Part shown: positions 34,289 through 45,604 of the stretch, in pieces
How positions within the stretch are numbered: the stretch's first letter is position 1
Layout: every line of letters begins with the position of its first letter
Assembly (NCBI RefSeq): GCF_905171775.1
Contig: NC_053491.1
Coordinates: 398,081,838 to 398,145,837 of the forward strand
Direction: 5' to 3'
DNA length: 64,000 nucleotides
DNA from: Rana temporaria
Taxonomy: Eukaryota > Chordata > Amphibia > Anura > Ranidae
Position numbers and translations under genes: made by a program
The notes under the pieces: generated by a model
Databases searched by the model: none
Told to the model about the DNA's origin: nothing
Seen by the model: only the letters and a program-made list of their open reading frames with translations

Positions 34289-35225
34289 CCACTTTAACGA
34301 CTTTATACGGCCGCAGGGTGGTTCTAATTCTCTAAGCCGTCGTGTTTTTACGGCCTCCGCTCCTCCTGGCCACTGGGCGGCGCGTGCCTGCCGCATCACT
34401 GGGATGCCGATGCGCGTGCCTGGCGGCCGCGATATCTGCCAGGCTCCCGTGATCGGCGGTTACAGAGACAAGGACGTGGATCTGTGTGTGTAAACACACA
34501 GATCCACGTCCTATCAGGGAGAGAGGAGATCGATCTGTGTCTCTTGTACATAGGGACACAGATCGGTCACCTCCCCCAGTCAGTCCCCTTCCCCCACAGT
34601 TAGTAACACTCACTAAGGTACACATTTAACCCCTCCCTCACCCCCTAGTGTTAACCCCTTCAATGCCAGTCACATTTATACAGTAATTAGTGCATATTTA
34701 TAGCACTGATCGCAGTATAAATGTGAATGGTGCCAAAAGTGTCCGATGTGTCCGCCATAATGTCGCAGTACCGATAAAAATCGCAGATCGCCGCCATTAC
34801 TAGTAAAAAAAAAAAATTATAATAATTCTGTCCCCTATTTTGTAGGCGCTAAAACTTTTGCGCAAACCAGTCGCTTATTGCGTTTTTTTTTTTTTGTTTT
34901 TTTTTACCAAAAATATGTAGAATACGTATCGGCCTAGACTGAGAATTTTTTTTTTAGCTATTTATTATAGCAACAAGTAAAAAATATATATATTTTTTTT
35001 TCAAAATTGACGCTCTATTTTGTTTTTTAGTGCAAAAAATAAAAACCGCAGAGGTGATGAAATACCACCAAAAGAAAGCTCTATTTGTGGGGAAAAAAAA
35101 GGACGTCAATTTTGTTTGGGAGCCACGTCACACAACCGCGCAATTGTCAGTTAAAGCGACGCAGTGCCGAATCGCAAAAAGTCCTCTGGTCAGGAAGGGG
35201 GTATATGTGCCCAGTAAGCAAGTGG
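34289..35225. repeat. Hairpin-chain TTAA repeat family, copy 2 (937 bp)
   Basis: TTAA at 34285-34288 and 35226-35229, ends CCACTTTAACGAC and (reverse complement) CCACTTGCTTACTGG. It carries a long hairpin at 34472-34511 (ggacgtggatctgtgtgt and complement). The right part is the shared module, including aataccaccaaaagaaagct near 35061 and gcgacgcagtgccgaatcgc near 35156. Confidence 0.75.
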
Positions 35226-35229
35226 TTAA

Positions 35230-36281
35230 TACAAGGAATTATTAAACATTGATTATCCAACTGGCATACAAAACATTTAGTCACTACTTAACTAGGATAA
35301 TAGTCTCTGCAGGATTATATAATATGCATGTATCATATCTGTATTATGTCACTGGGAATTCAGCCGCAGCTCATACATAACTTTTTAGCACTATGAAGAG
35401 AGTTACTCCAATGGCAAAGAAGGAATAATTGCAATTTCCAAATTAAGTGCAGCAGTTTTTATGGTCATAATACTAGGTTAGCTAGATGAAGAATATGAAA
35501 CAACCACCAATAACGTGTCTATCTATAGCTTCTAATAAACAAGCTATCGCTAAACTAACTGAAGAAATTATGATAAATATGGTAGTACTGAGACAGGGAG
35601 AAGAGTCCCCAATGAGGTGAACCAAAGTTCCAGGGAAACTTTTTTTTTTTTTTGTGGCATTAAAGAACTCTAGTCATGCGAAAAATAAATAAAAGTCAGT
35701 AGCTACAAATACTGTAGCGGATGACTTTTAATATATACACACTTACCAGTACAGGTGTAGGCAGGTGTACTCTACTTTCTCCAGTACCGGTGGTGCTCAA
35801 CCGCAGTACCATTGCAGAGGTAGAGGAAGTCAAGAGGAACATGGTTCCCATGGGCCACTGGAGCAGCTGTGATTGGATGCTGTCAGACCATGTGACTCTG
35901 GTGGCCATCTTGGGTCAAGCAGAGTCTATTTAAGACCCTAGCTTCTGGGCTTGGTGCACATTTCGCATGTGGATAGTGTAGAGAGAGACACTGTCTGTAA
36001 TGGACAGTGATTAGCAGCAGGGAGAGGTTTTAGACCAGTAGGGGAAGTGCAGCAATATGACACTCTTTCTCCCCCCACCAAATAGTCCTTGTACAAACTT
36101 TGTAAATATTGATTTTAAAAACTGAAGTACGGGCAAGCTTATTTTTTAGACAAGTGTACAATAAAAATAACTTCCCTCTAGTGATGTTTGCCACATCTCT
36201 GGCTGCTGCAGTGTTAACCATACTTCAGTTATAGGAGGTTAGGTTGGGAAAGTGGTTGGGTCAAGATGAAAAAAGGCTAGG
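35230..36281. other. No gene seen
   Basis: AT-rich unique sequence. Positions 35640-35720 contain poly-T and a fragment of the agtcagcagctacagtatt family hairpin. No exon. Confidence 0.45.
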
Positions 36282-36797
36282 GGGTGGTTCACACCAGAAT
36301 CGTACAAGGACACGTGCCATGTTCCTATATGGCAGTGTTTCTCAATTCCAGTCCTCAGGCCCCCCCCAACAGGTCAGGTTTTCAGGATTTCCATTATTTT
36401 GCACAGGTGATTAGATCAGTTTCACTGCCTTAGTAATCACCACAGCCTTTTCATCTGAGGGAAATCCTGAAAACCTGACCTGTTGGGGGGGCCCGAGGAC
36501 TGGAATTGAGAAACACTGCTATATGGTGATATTCTACAGCTTATTCATTTGCATGGGCTGAAAATCATACCGAACGCAGAAAAAGTATTGCATGCACTAC
36601 TTTTAAATTAATGGTGCTCCAAATCACATGGTACTGCGGTACCATATGAATTGGCACCCGCAAAACTTACTGCATTTGTGGTGCCCTCTAATATTACATT
36701 GGTACCCACAGAAGATTGCAAAGGCAGTGCATTTGAGTGTGGTGTGGAATATATGCATGGAACATACCTTTCCCATACTCCATTCTGGTGTGAAACA
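36282..36797. repeat. Harbinger-like MITE split by a hAT MITE
   Basis: Left end ggtggttcacaccagaat and right end attctggtgtgaaacacacc are inverted repeats. The hAT MITE at 36333-36518 lies inside. The target duplication is unclear. Confidence 0.65.
36333..36518. mobile_element. hAT MITE, 186 bp
   Basis: A perfect 8-bp target duplication ctatatgg is at 36325-36332 and 36519-36526. The ends CAGTGTTTCTCAATTCCAGT and its reverse complement match over at least 24 bp. Arms continue into the interior (aacaggtcaggttttcagga and complement), so the element is nearly a full palindrome. Confidence 0.95.
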
Positions 36798-37121
36798 CAC
36801 CCAAAATTAGGTATTTAGCCCCAAAGTCAAAGGCTGGCTATACATTATACAATTTTCCTTTAGCTTTACCAAAACCATATAATGTGAGCTCAAACCTAAA
36901 CACTTTAACTTTGTATGCATATAGGCAGGCCCTTGCACCACCATAGTTGAAGGAAAGTCTAAAGGAAATTGAATAAGAAAATTGTATAATATATGACCAG
37001 CTTAAGGGGAAGTGCTGTGATTTCTGTGAGAGATAATAAACACCTGTCATTGCTAAGATTATATATTACTCAACATGCATGCACTTAAAGTAAACCTTGC
37101 AATGTCCATATATTCAGTGAG
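36798..37121. other. No gene seen; small inverted repeat
   Basis: Positions about 36832-37010 have mirrored ends (ggctggctatacattataca and gtataatatatgaccagctt), probably another small MITE. Confidence 0.5.
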
Positions 37122-37126
37122 GGCCC

Positions 37127-37595
37127 TGTGAAGGATGCTTCAGTAATTCTCCCTTCTCGTTATATTGTGTGTGTTAGAGGTAAAAAGGGTTCATGTGTTA
37201 CAGGCGGATTGATATGTTAATGACCCTTCCTCAGCCAGCTCCCTATTTCAAGGAGTTAATTGACTCTCTTGTGTGTATTGTTCTAAATGTTAATTGATAA
37301 AGGAATGTGTCTGATCAGGTTAAACATAGCGGAGCCGAACCGGCTAGATACTGATTAGTTCAAAGAAATATCCTTATTTCACTGTGTGAGGGGGGAGATT
37401 GTCATTGTAACAGTTGTAACCACATATAAGCTCTGTGTTTTACCATTAAAAGTCTGTGTTGTTCCAGCAGTAAGCTTGTCTCATGTGTGGCTTTTTGGGC
37501 GATCCCAGGAATATTCCTCCTCGTGGAATATTGGGGTGATTTTCGTTATGGGAAGAAGGGAACGTTGACGGGGATATCATTGTAATACCGTCACA
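37127..37595 (+). repeat. Left LTR, 469 bp
   Basis: Starts TGTGAAGG after the GGCCC duplication and ends CCGTCACA. A TATA box (TATAAG, 37425-37430) puts the transcription start, and thus the R boundary, near 37455. An ATTAAA (37446-37451) may be part of the poly(A) machinery. A candidate primer-binding site beginning TGGTTGGCAGCAGTGGGA follows two bases after the LTR, at 37598. Confidence 0.9.
37425..37430 (+). promoter_or_regulatory. LTR TATA box
   Basis: TATAAG in the context acatataagctctg. It lies about 30 bp upstream of 37456, the point from which the right LTR remnant is homologous, consistent with R starting there. Confidence 0.65.
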
Positions 37596-37730
37596 ATTGG
37601 TTGGCAGCAGTGGGATTTTCCCTTCTATTCCCCTTTACATCCGGATTCCAAGCAGACACTGGAAGAACTACTGGAAGTTCGTGGAAGGATTGCTAGCAAC
37701 AAAACCAAGCGGGTCATCATAGCAGAATTA

Positions 37731-38678
37731 ATGGAGCGAGACCAGGAGGACGGGATTGCAGCAACGCCAGCAGTACAAGAGATGGAGACACCAGTGATTC
37801 AGGAAGAGGAATCGCCAGCCAACAAGCTAATGAGAGAGAAGCTAGCATGGTTCGGTCCGAACCCAACGGCAGATGTGGTGCTGAAAGTGATGGACCTGTT
37901 AGCAAAGGCAGAACTACAGAAGGATAAACAAATAAGAGACGCAGAGCTACAGAAGGATAAACAAATAAGAGATGCAGAACTACAGTTAAAACTGGCAGCA
38001 GTCCAACAAGCAGCCGCACATTCTCCAAACAGTGAGTACAGCACAGCAGACGCAAGGAAGATTCCGTTTAGCGCTTTTAAAGCTTTTGATGAAAAGGACT
38101 GTGAAATTGATAACTACCTGGCAGATTTTGAGAGACAATGTAACCTGCACCGAATAGCTAGAGGAGAGTGGGTTGCAATATTGTCAGGCAAACTGTCAGG
38201 CAAAGCTTCTGATGCTTTCCGGACCGTGCCAGATCAGGATATCCATAGCTACGCCCGGGTTAAAGAAGTGCTCCTGGCTCGTTATGCAGTAACCCCAGAG
38301 TCCCACCGACAGAAGTTCAGGGACTCACGCAAAACCACGGAAGACTCTTACGCGGAATGGGCATGCCAGTTATCCCTGTCGGCCTCTAACTGGGTTAACA
38401 GCAGCCAGGCCACCACCGCAGAGGACATTTTGCAACTAATGCTCCTGGAGCAATTTTACAATCACATCCAGACGGACGTCAAAGACTGGGTGAGAGATCG
38501 CAGGCCCATGACTCTACCAGAGGCCGCGAAATTGGCGGATGAATATGCGGATACTCGCAAGACGAACCAGGTCACACCACAGGTACAACCTCCACGACCA
38601 ACGGCGCCCTCACACCCACCAGCCGCTATATACCAACCTCCTAACAGACCGATGACATCGGTGTTGTTCCAGCAGTAA
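37731..38678 (+). CDS. Gag-like protein with SCAN-type capsid domain (truncated, 315 codons)
   Basis: Gag forms the particle in which an LTR retrotransposon replicates. The frame is intact. Residues 1-59 are acidic and charged; residues 60-81 are two tandem copies of the 11-mer AELQKDKQIRD in a likely coiled coil; residues about 113-188 (FKAFDEKDCEIDNYLADFER onward) fit an N-terminal capsid fold; residues about 189-278 (SHRQKFRDSR..., ILQLMLLEQFYNHIQ, VKDWVRDRRP) strongly resemble the SCAN domain, known to derive from a Gmr1-like Gypsy capsid. A Pro-rich tail (280-308) follows. The expected zinc knuckle is absent: the last five residues and the stop come from the right LTR, after a breakpoint at 38660/38661. 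It is a transposon gene, not a host gene, unless co-opted; the start is the first ATG after the leader. Confidence 0.88.
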   Translation: MERDQEDGIAATPAVQEMETPVIQEEESPANKLMREKLAWFGPNPTADVVLKVMDLLAKAELQKDKQIRDAELQKDKQIRDAELQLKLAAVQQAAAHSPNSEYSTADARKIPFSAFKAFDEKDCEIDNYLADFERQCNLHRIARGEWVAILSGKLSGKASDAFRTVPDQDIHSYARVKEVLLARYAVTPESHRQKFRDSRKTTEDSYAEWACQLSLSASNWVNSSQATTAEDILQLMLLEQFYNHIQTDVKDWVRDRRPMTLPEAAKLADEYADTRKTNQVTPQVQPPRPTAPSHPPAAIYQPPNRPMTSVLFQQ

Positions 38679-38800
38679 GCTTGTCTCATGTGTGGCTTTT
38701 TGGGCGATCCCAGGAATATTCCTCCTCGTGGAATATTGGGGTGATTTTCGTTATGGGAAGAAGGGAACGTTGACGGGGATATCATTGTAATACCGTCACA
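38661..38800 (+). repeat. Truncated right LTR (R-U5 part only), 140 bp
   Basis: Identical over all 140 bases to 37456-37595 of the left LTR. It supplies the stop codon of the gag frame. U3 and the start of the LTR are missing; the breakpoint falls about 26-30 bp past the TATA position, at the predicted start of R. Confidence 0.92.
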
Positions 38801-38805
38801 GGCCC

Positions 38806-41022
38806 CCTCCCCTTGTTAAAATGCTGCAATAACTGAAAAAAATATATAAAAAAATCAAAATTTGCACACATTCTCTTTATTAAATCACAGAATTTTTACC
38901 ATTTTCAAAAGAAGGTTCCCAAGATTCGTAGTTCAGCCTATCATGTGACCACTTTTATTGCTAGCTGCTTTGATTCAAAAGCATTGAGGCAAGACACAAC
39001 CAGATATTTAACATCTTCATGTGAAAGCCGGTGTTCCAACGATATGGTTCCTCCTATCGATATGGTTCCCCCCTGACTGCGCAGGCGCAATCCGAGCTGA
39101 CGGAAATCCCAAGCTTGAACAGCTGTTCGGCAGCAAGGGATGCATTTAAAACATATTAAAAAAAGCACTGCTCAATATCACATCAGCCTCCGTTCCTTGC
39201 TGCGGCATGTCGTATAGAGAAGCGTGTCAATATCACCCTGATCAGATCCGATAGGGGAACCAACTCGATAAGACACCGGCAATGGCAGCCCCTGTAAGAC
39301 TGTTGAACATTAATTAAAGCTGGGTGTCGTTGGGACCCAGAAGCGCAGTCCTCCAGGCCTAAAAGCCCTGATCCATCACAGCTGCCGTTAGGCCTGAAAA
39401 AGGAGCACATGCTCCGCAAACGCGTTGGCTATTGGCTATCTCCCATCCGCAAGTGACGTCATCCCCCTGGCTCCCTGCGTGCGTTCCAAGACACAGGAAG
39501 TGTCAGCCAACACCAGTGCAGCCTGCTCACAGACACCGCAGCTATCAGCCCATGGATGCACTGACCCCACCGACGTTCGGTAATCCATGCCCACATTCCT
39601 ACATGCCTGTTTTGTTCGTACTTTTGTGAGTTATATATATGTGAGGAATACAGCGCAGGTCTATGAATATAATTAATAATGACGTGATATCAAAATATAT
39701 TGATGTGTGTGGCTGCTGCAGCAAAAAAATGTTAGATGAACAAATGATATAGAATGTAAAGAGGATAAATGCTGCGCTGCTAATATGGTGTGTGTGTGTG
39801 AATCATTACCGACATGATATGGTAAACATTATACACACCACAAGACAAAAAGTGCTTATGTGCTAAAAATTACAAAGTGAAATAGTGCACAGAAATATAT
39901 ATAGTCCATATAGCTGTGGTCAGCTAAAAGATGGTAAACGTAACAAATCTTCATGTAAGCACCGAGTTGTGTTGGAAAGAAAATCCACAATGAGTGTAAG
40001 ACAGCTGATTGAAGCACCTCCACCTCAAGTAAATATTCTGCTTACCGAACACCAAATAATAAATCTCATGTAGCACTGAATCTGATAACCTCCGTTCCCC
40101 AGCTAGGTTCTTCCACACCAGATGGAAAAAATGGATAGTCCTTAGCCAGAACGCACTCGTGCGTTGAACCCAGGAGTGAAGACAAGAAGGGCAAACAGAG
40201 TAGTACTGCTAACAAAGCGATTTATTGATAAAACAAAGTTTATGCACTCACATGTCCAAAGTAGTACATTGGCGTGTATTTAAAATGTAAAAGCCGGCCG
40301 GCTTGAATAATCTGCTCGTTCCTTCCGGATAGTCGCGGGCAAACAGTGATGACGTCAGCACGCCGTTCCTCCCTACGCCGTTTCGTCAGTAGAATGACAT
40401 CTTCCAGGGGCACTTTTGTGAGTACCTAATGTAAATACGAAATTAAATATTTCTTGAATTCTTGCACTTAGAGTAGCGCCTGTGTTTTATCCCCAGCTAT
40501 TCCAGAGGATTTCTTCTTACCCTTCCACTGGGTGATAAGGATACCCCCTGGCACAACTCCAGAGCATAACTGTAATGGAACCCCAAATGGGATAGGGGTT
40601 AACGCCGTTTATGATATTCCATTGCACCCAAGACAACTTATCGACACTCCACCATTCTGCCTCTGATTCAAATTCATAATAGTGAAGCACGCAGACAAGA
40701 GAGAAATACAGTCTACATCCTTTACATCCCAACGGCAAGAGAGACGGAACCTTTATTGGCATGTAGCTTTATAGACAGAGTGACATTCATATGAGTACAA
40801 CTGATTCGCTAGTCCATATATGGTCTCCTCTTGTGACGTCTCTGCTTGCCACGCTGTTTCACATTCAACAGTGTTGGGGGCCATATTGCTTTGGTCGATG
40901 GAAGGGGCCGGAAGGAGGGAGGAGGGGACGAGTAGCAGCCGTTTTCAATTTTACTTCCCGGGCCGAGATTTAACTCTATAATGCCTCTTTTAAGGAAAAT
41001 AATAGTATTGTAATACACCCAC

Positions 41023-41025
<3 letters not shown>
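38806..41025. other. No gene seen; interspersed repeats
   Basis: Positions 39040-39130 hold a repeat with gatatggttcc twice and tgactgcgcaggcgcaatcc. Positions 39390-39430 hold the motif gctccgcaaacgcgttggc, and 40370-40420 acgccgtttcgtcagtagaa, resembling each other in inverse orientation. None has recognisable coding sequence. Confidence 0.5.
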
Positions 41026-41069
<44 letters not shown>

Positions 41070-41070
41070 C
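41026..41070. repeat. (TA)n microsatellite
   Basis: About 20 TA dinucleotides followed by a short CT run to 41080. Confidence 0.97.
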
Positions 41071-41224
41071 TCTCTCTCTCAAGAAATAAAACAATATAAG
41101 AAAGGAAAGTAATATTTGTGTGGTTAGGAGTAAAATAACAAAACACAAAATAATCATTTTATCGACTCCATCACATGGGCTGCCTTCAAAAGTTACTTCT
41201 TAAGAACTTTATGGACTTCATTGC

Positions 41225-41225
<1 letters not shown>

Positions 41226-41257
<32 letters not shown>
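41226..41257. repeat. (TTA)n microsatellite
   Basis: About ten TTA units. Confidence 0.95.
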
Positions 41258-43440
41258 CTTGTACCATTTGCATCTCCCCTACCCTGAGCAATTAGGTTGG
41301 TGGTACACATTTAGTTTGGCACAAGCGCCGACTTTTATCCTCCTTTTTTTATTTTTTTTTAAGACTGATAAGTACCCATTTGCTGGTACCGAGGAAATTG
41401 AAGACAGACATCTTTACTAAGCCAGTCTCCTTTGTGTCTTAGGGAGTTGTGACATTTGAAATCCTATGCAAATGAGATTCTCCTCCCATGTGGTTACTAG
41501 CTGAAGTAAAGCCAAATACAGCATGATGGAATTATAGAGAGATTAACAAATTAAAAGTAAACCTGTGCAGTTCTAAAACTTGGTAACCTAATCTTATATA
41601 CTGGGATGGTAAGCACCACCTGGAACATGCAGATGATATTTAGTATCCTCAAAATGCCTCCACTGCCCTTCGGAAGCACTTAAAATTTTGCAGACACCTT
41701 CCGTCATTGCATTGCACACCACATGCCATAATGCAAATGTTTTCTAGGCATTTAATATTTACATTGTATATCTTCCCTATTTTTTTCCCCCCCATTGGTT
41801 GGTTTCCATGTCTAGTACAAGATACCAAAGCTTGAATACTGATGGGAACAATCCTTGTTCTCAAATGCCTCAATGGAAAGTTTTTTAATGTGACCTTCTC
41901 AAACACTCTAAAAGCTTGCCTGTATACAGTAGAAGATAGTTTCCCAATGTGGTCTATTTTGGCTGGCTGGGGAGGATGATTCAGCATCTATAGGGTAGTG
42001 CATGGAGAGTCCTGAATAGGCAGTCTAGTGAAGCAAAACGACTGGTTGCTGTTGCTTGCTTTGGACAGGCTGCATTTGGCTCCCGTCTATGTTCCAATGA
42101 ATTAAATTGGAACTTGTGCAACTGGAGTGTCTCTTTAAATTAGATACAGGGCAAACACATTGTGGGGCGGTCAGCTCCAGCATGCACATCTGTCTGTTCT
42201 CTAAGAAACCGCTTGGTTGGCAGCCACCACATTGGCCTCAAGATAATGGTTACCAAGTGCTTCAATCTCACAGTAGGAAAGATGAAATTGCTGATGTAGC
42301 CCTAAACCTACTCTTCCAACAGGAGTTTTTCTTAAATCCAGTTTTTGAAGATTTTCCCAACAACCGTAGCTTGTAAGATAATGTTTATTGCCTTGTACTC
42401 TACATTAAAATATTTGTATTATGTGGTCCTAAACAGTTTTGGATCAATGGTAAGTATGTATTTTGTTTGTAAACAGTTTTATATCGATTTAAAATTGTAT
42501 TTCAACATTTAAAAACAACTCCATGTTTTCGGTCACTTTTTATTGCACCAGCTTGGTTAAAACTAATGCCTACTATAACAGAATGATCTAGCTACTGTGG
42601 GGGCCATTATACACTTCAGAAGCTTGTTCTGCATATGTATGCTGTGCTGTCTTCTTGTCCAAGTCCTAGTCACTTCCCTTCTGCATCCAAAAGAGCCACA
42701 TAGACTAGTAACAGCCTTATTCATACAGTTGAGGTTTAATGCAAAACCAGGTGGATTCCCAATGCACTAGTGGGCTAGTGCGAGGAGTGCTTTGAGACTG
42801 CATTGACTCACTGAATAAAGGCCATCTTAGACCATGGCACTCTCTTAGTGACCTGTTCCTGAGAGAGTTGCTACCTTGCATCAGGATCACTAGCGTGGCA
42901 TGGCCCTAAACTGACATCTTGCAGAAAATCTCAGCAATGGGTATAAAACAGCATATTAGCACATTATGGCAGACTTGCCTTGCACAGTGCCTTCCTCCAA
43001 TAATGCAACATCCATGTTCTCCCCAATTACCCCATCACCTTTTTCAAGCTTTCTTTGGTTGATGGCAGAAGAGACTGAGTCTCTTCCACCATAAAAAAGG
43101 TACCTGTTCACATTTTTAATAAACAGACTTTAAGTACAGCTTTAGGCAGAAAGGAGGAGCACATCAGCCAGATACAGTATGCGTCCCCTCACTTGCTGTT
43201 CATGTCACCAAGACAGAACATAAGGGGAAATCTCCCCAATGGGAACCCAGGCAACAATAAAAGCCAATTGATGTTCTCACCATCCCCCTGTACCAACTAA
43301 AATGTGAAGTTGTTCTTTTGGCTGGAGTGCCATTTTCATTGCTATAGTATAAAAAGGTAAATCCAGAGGACAATGGAGAATCCAAGACGACTGAAATTCA
43401 GAAAAGTATTTTAAACAAAGCAAAAAATGTTCCTCTGCCG
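41258..43440. other. No gene seen; downstream flank of anxa4
   Basis: Mostly unique sequence, poorer in repeats than the rest. It lies just downstream of the anxa4 stop on the minus strand, so a long alternative 3' UTR could extend here, but the sequence does not prove it. No open exon of a neighbouring gene recognised. Confidence 0.45.
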
Positions 43441-43458
43441 TTATGGATATTCAGTCAA

Positions 43459-43525
43459 TTTATTATTGACAGTAAAATCAAAAACAATACAAATGAAAGT
43501 CATCATAAAAAGAGATTTATTTATT
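43459..43525 (-). terminator. anxa4: Candidate anxa4 polyadenylation signals
   Basis: On the minus strand AATAAATAAA occurs at 43525-43516 and AATAAA at 43464-43459, about 65-130 nt past the stop codon. Either could end a short 3' UTR. Longer transcripts using signals farther downstream cannot be excluded. Confidence 0.4.
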
Positions 43526-43589
43526 TTACTGCTAGTAGGACTTGTACGTATATAAAGAATTTTCCTGGACACATGTGCGGGTAATAGAC

Positions 43590-43649
43590 TCAATCTTCTC
43601 CTCCGCAGAGTTTCAGAAGCACCTTCCTGTAGTCTCCAGAAGTGTCTCC
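43590..43649 (-). CDS. anxa4: Annexin A4, terminal coding exon (19 codons plus stop)
   Basis: The acceptor ttgctttccAG precedes GGA at 43649; the frame reads GDTSGDYRKVLLKLCGGED then TGA at 43592-43590. This C-terminal end of annexin repeat IV matches the A4 pattern (GDTSGDYRKVLL...CGG) better than that of annexin A5. The Asp at the second codon is the acidic ligand completing the type II calcium site begun by the GLGTDD loop in the preceding exon. Incoming intron is phase 0. Confidence 0.95.
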   Translation of the reverse strand, partial: GDTSGDYRKVLLKLCGGED

Positions 43650-45481
43650 CTGGAAAGCAAAATGTCAGGGAAATAGGTTTATAGGATTTCACCTGTCAAA
43701 TGACTTTACTAATCAATAGGCAAATACTTTAACAATACTTTTTCACAACAGGACAGTTGACATGATGATAGACCTGCTTGATCTAAAATCCTAAGATGAC
43801 CTGACAAAATCTATCTGGGTGAAAAAAAGAACCTACGGCATATTTATGTAAATATGTGCAGGTAAAGGATATTGGGCTCCATTCATAAAAAAGGTATTGT
43901 TCTCCTTGTTGTAAAATATTGCTTTGCATCTTTTTTGTGGCGTTCACAAAAAAAAAAAAAACACACACACATACACAAACTAAAATACTGCATGAGTTAG
44001 TTTATTAAATCTTTCTGTATTTCACTAGCGGAAAAATGCAGTAATTTACCGCCTGGCACTGGCCAGCATCTTTATTAACAGTATTAAATTAGATGTCAAG
44101 GACGCTGGCAGCTGCCTACTCCCTAACAACCATGTTTTTTAGTGGTTGTTAAGGAGCAGGTGACCAACATGTTCTTAACAATCGATAAGTCATCAGCTGT
44201 CGATGAGGGAGGCCTACACTGTCCCTCCCCCCTCCCCATTTTTGTTTTCTTTAATGCCTGCAATTTTTTTTTTTTTTTAGATCAAGCCATCAGTGGGGAA
44301 TCCCGCTGACAGCTGATGACTCATCAGTTGTTAAGGACGCGGCAGCTGCTCGCTCCTTCACAACCATATTTACTGGTAAACAAACAGCCAGTATATATTC
44401 CACAAATCCTGCATGCTACTTAATTTCCACATGCATTCAATTACAGTATCTCACAAAAGTCAGTACATCCCTCACATTTTTGTAAATATTTTATTATTAC
44501 ATCTTTTCATGTGACAACACTGAAGAAATACACTTTGCTACAATGTAAAGCAATGAGTGTATAGCTTGTAAACTTGCTCTCCCCTCAAAATAACTCAACA
44601 CACAGCCAATGATGTCTAAATCGTGTGGCTTTGGGCACAATTTGGACATTTTCACTTAGGGGTGTACTCACTTGTTGCCAGTGGTTTACACATTAGTGGC
44701 TGTGTGTTGAGTTATTTTGAGGGGACAGCAAATTGACACTGTTATACAAGCTGTACACTCTACTACGCTTTACATTGTAGCAAAGTGTCATTCCTTCAGT
44801 GTTGTCACATGAAAAGATATAATAAAATATTTACAAAAATGTGAGGGGTGTACTCATTTTGTGAAATAATGTATTTATTTTCTTCTGTGAATAGATTTTA
44901 ACGCCTATTCATGTGGTATTTACCGAGCATTTTCAGCTTTTTTTGGGTAAATACCACACAAACGGTCTGGTGAATCAACAGTTTCAGGCTCACATGCGAT
45001 ATTTCGGCAAAATGTGTCCCGGCACCTAAATATCTCATGCAAGTTTATTCTGCAAATGGAGTCCATTGTGTTAATGTTATGACCTGGCCATATTCAGGGA
45101 AATATGATCACCTGGAAATGAACAAGTTTTAGCCACATTTTAGTCAAAAATGCCTCAAGGCGTTTGCGCTTTTAATGTCAATAAAACACTCAAATCTTTG
45201 CAAGCTGCCATCAGAAACTTTAACACAAAATTATTTGTGTTAATTTTCAAAATAGTTTCTATAGTGTGCAATTTTATGTAGACATGCGACAGCCATGCCT
45301 AACCAATTCATATTCAGGATGAGCTTCATGCTTAGTAGTGAGGTTTAGTACTTAGACACCTTTACATAAAGACCACTGCAACAAAAATCACTTTGTAAAG
45401 TGTTCCTTCAGAAACAGTGCAGTCTGGGTTTGATTCCCATCAACGCTCTTTCATGTGGCTCCCACTGTGCATTGCTCTCAC
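43650..45481 (-). other. anxa4 last intron, 1832 bp
   Basis: Begins gtgaga at 45481 and ends cag at 43650 on the minus strand. It contains the mariner-type MITE at 44444-44871 and an inverted pair around 44150-44350 (atcagctgtcgatgag, agctgatgactcatcag). No additional exon seen. Confidence 0.8.
44444..44871. mobile_element. Tc1/mariner MITE, 428 bp
   Basis: TA flanks both ends (44442-44443 and 44872-44873). The ends CAGTATCTCACAAAAGT and (reverse complement) CATTATTTCACAAAATG open arms of about 125 bp with high mutual complementarity (tcacatttttgtaaatattt, tcatgtgacaacactgaag). A central part repeats tgtgtgttgagttattttga and its complement. No transposase. Confidence 0.92.
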
Positions 45482-45604
45482 CTTGATGAAGGAATAGAGA
45501 GACTTGCCATACATCTTCTTGAACTCTGAACGGATTTCCAACATGTCAACTTCACAGCGAGAAACCATCACTCTGATAAGTGTGCTGTCGTCTGTGCCCA
45601 GGCC
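45482..45604 (-). CDS. anxa4: Annexin A4, 123-nt exon: repeat IV core
   Basis: Acceptor cacAG before 45604; donor gtgaga after 45482; length 123 nt, the conserved size of the penultimate annexin exon. It encodes GLGTDDSTLIRVMVSRCEVD then MLEIRSEFKKMYGKSLYSFI K. GLGTDD is the type II calcium-binding loop of repeat IV; calcium here drives binding to acidic phospholipid on the cytosolic face of membranes. YGKSLYSFIK agrees with A4 rather than A5. Both flanking introns are phase 0. The wider open frame around it is intron read-through. Confidence 0.97.

Larger units (their letters stand above)
37127..38800 (+). mobile_element. Gag-only LTR retrotransposon (Ty3/Gypsy, Gmr1-like), 1674 bp
   Basis: A 5-bp target duplication GGCCC (37122-37126 and 38801-38805) bounds the element. 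It has a complete left LTR (37127-37595), a leader, an intact gag frame, and a right LTR reduced to its last 140 bp (38661-38800). The 140 bp are identical to the left LTR counterpart (37456-37595). The LTR ends are TGTGA...TCACA. Protease, reverse transcriptase, RNase H, integrase, polypurine tract and right U3 are all missing. Identity of the LTR parts and the open gag frame indicate a recent insertion. Confidence 0.93.

Noticed and set aside
1..43440. Expected downstream neighbour gene of anxa4
   Set aside because: In mammals other genes follow ANXA4 closely, but I found no exon with conserved peptide and splice sites in this stretch. The neighbour may lie farther away.
45423..45445. tRNA B-box-like sequence (gggtttgattccc)
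   Set aside because: No A box or cloverleaf could be formed around it; it lies in the anxa4 intron next to the 123-nt exon.
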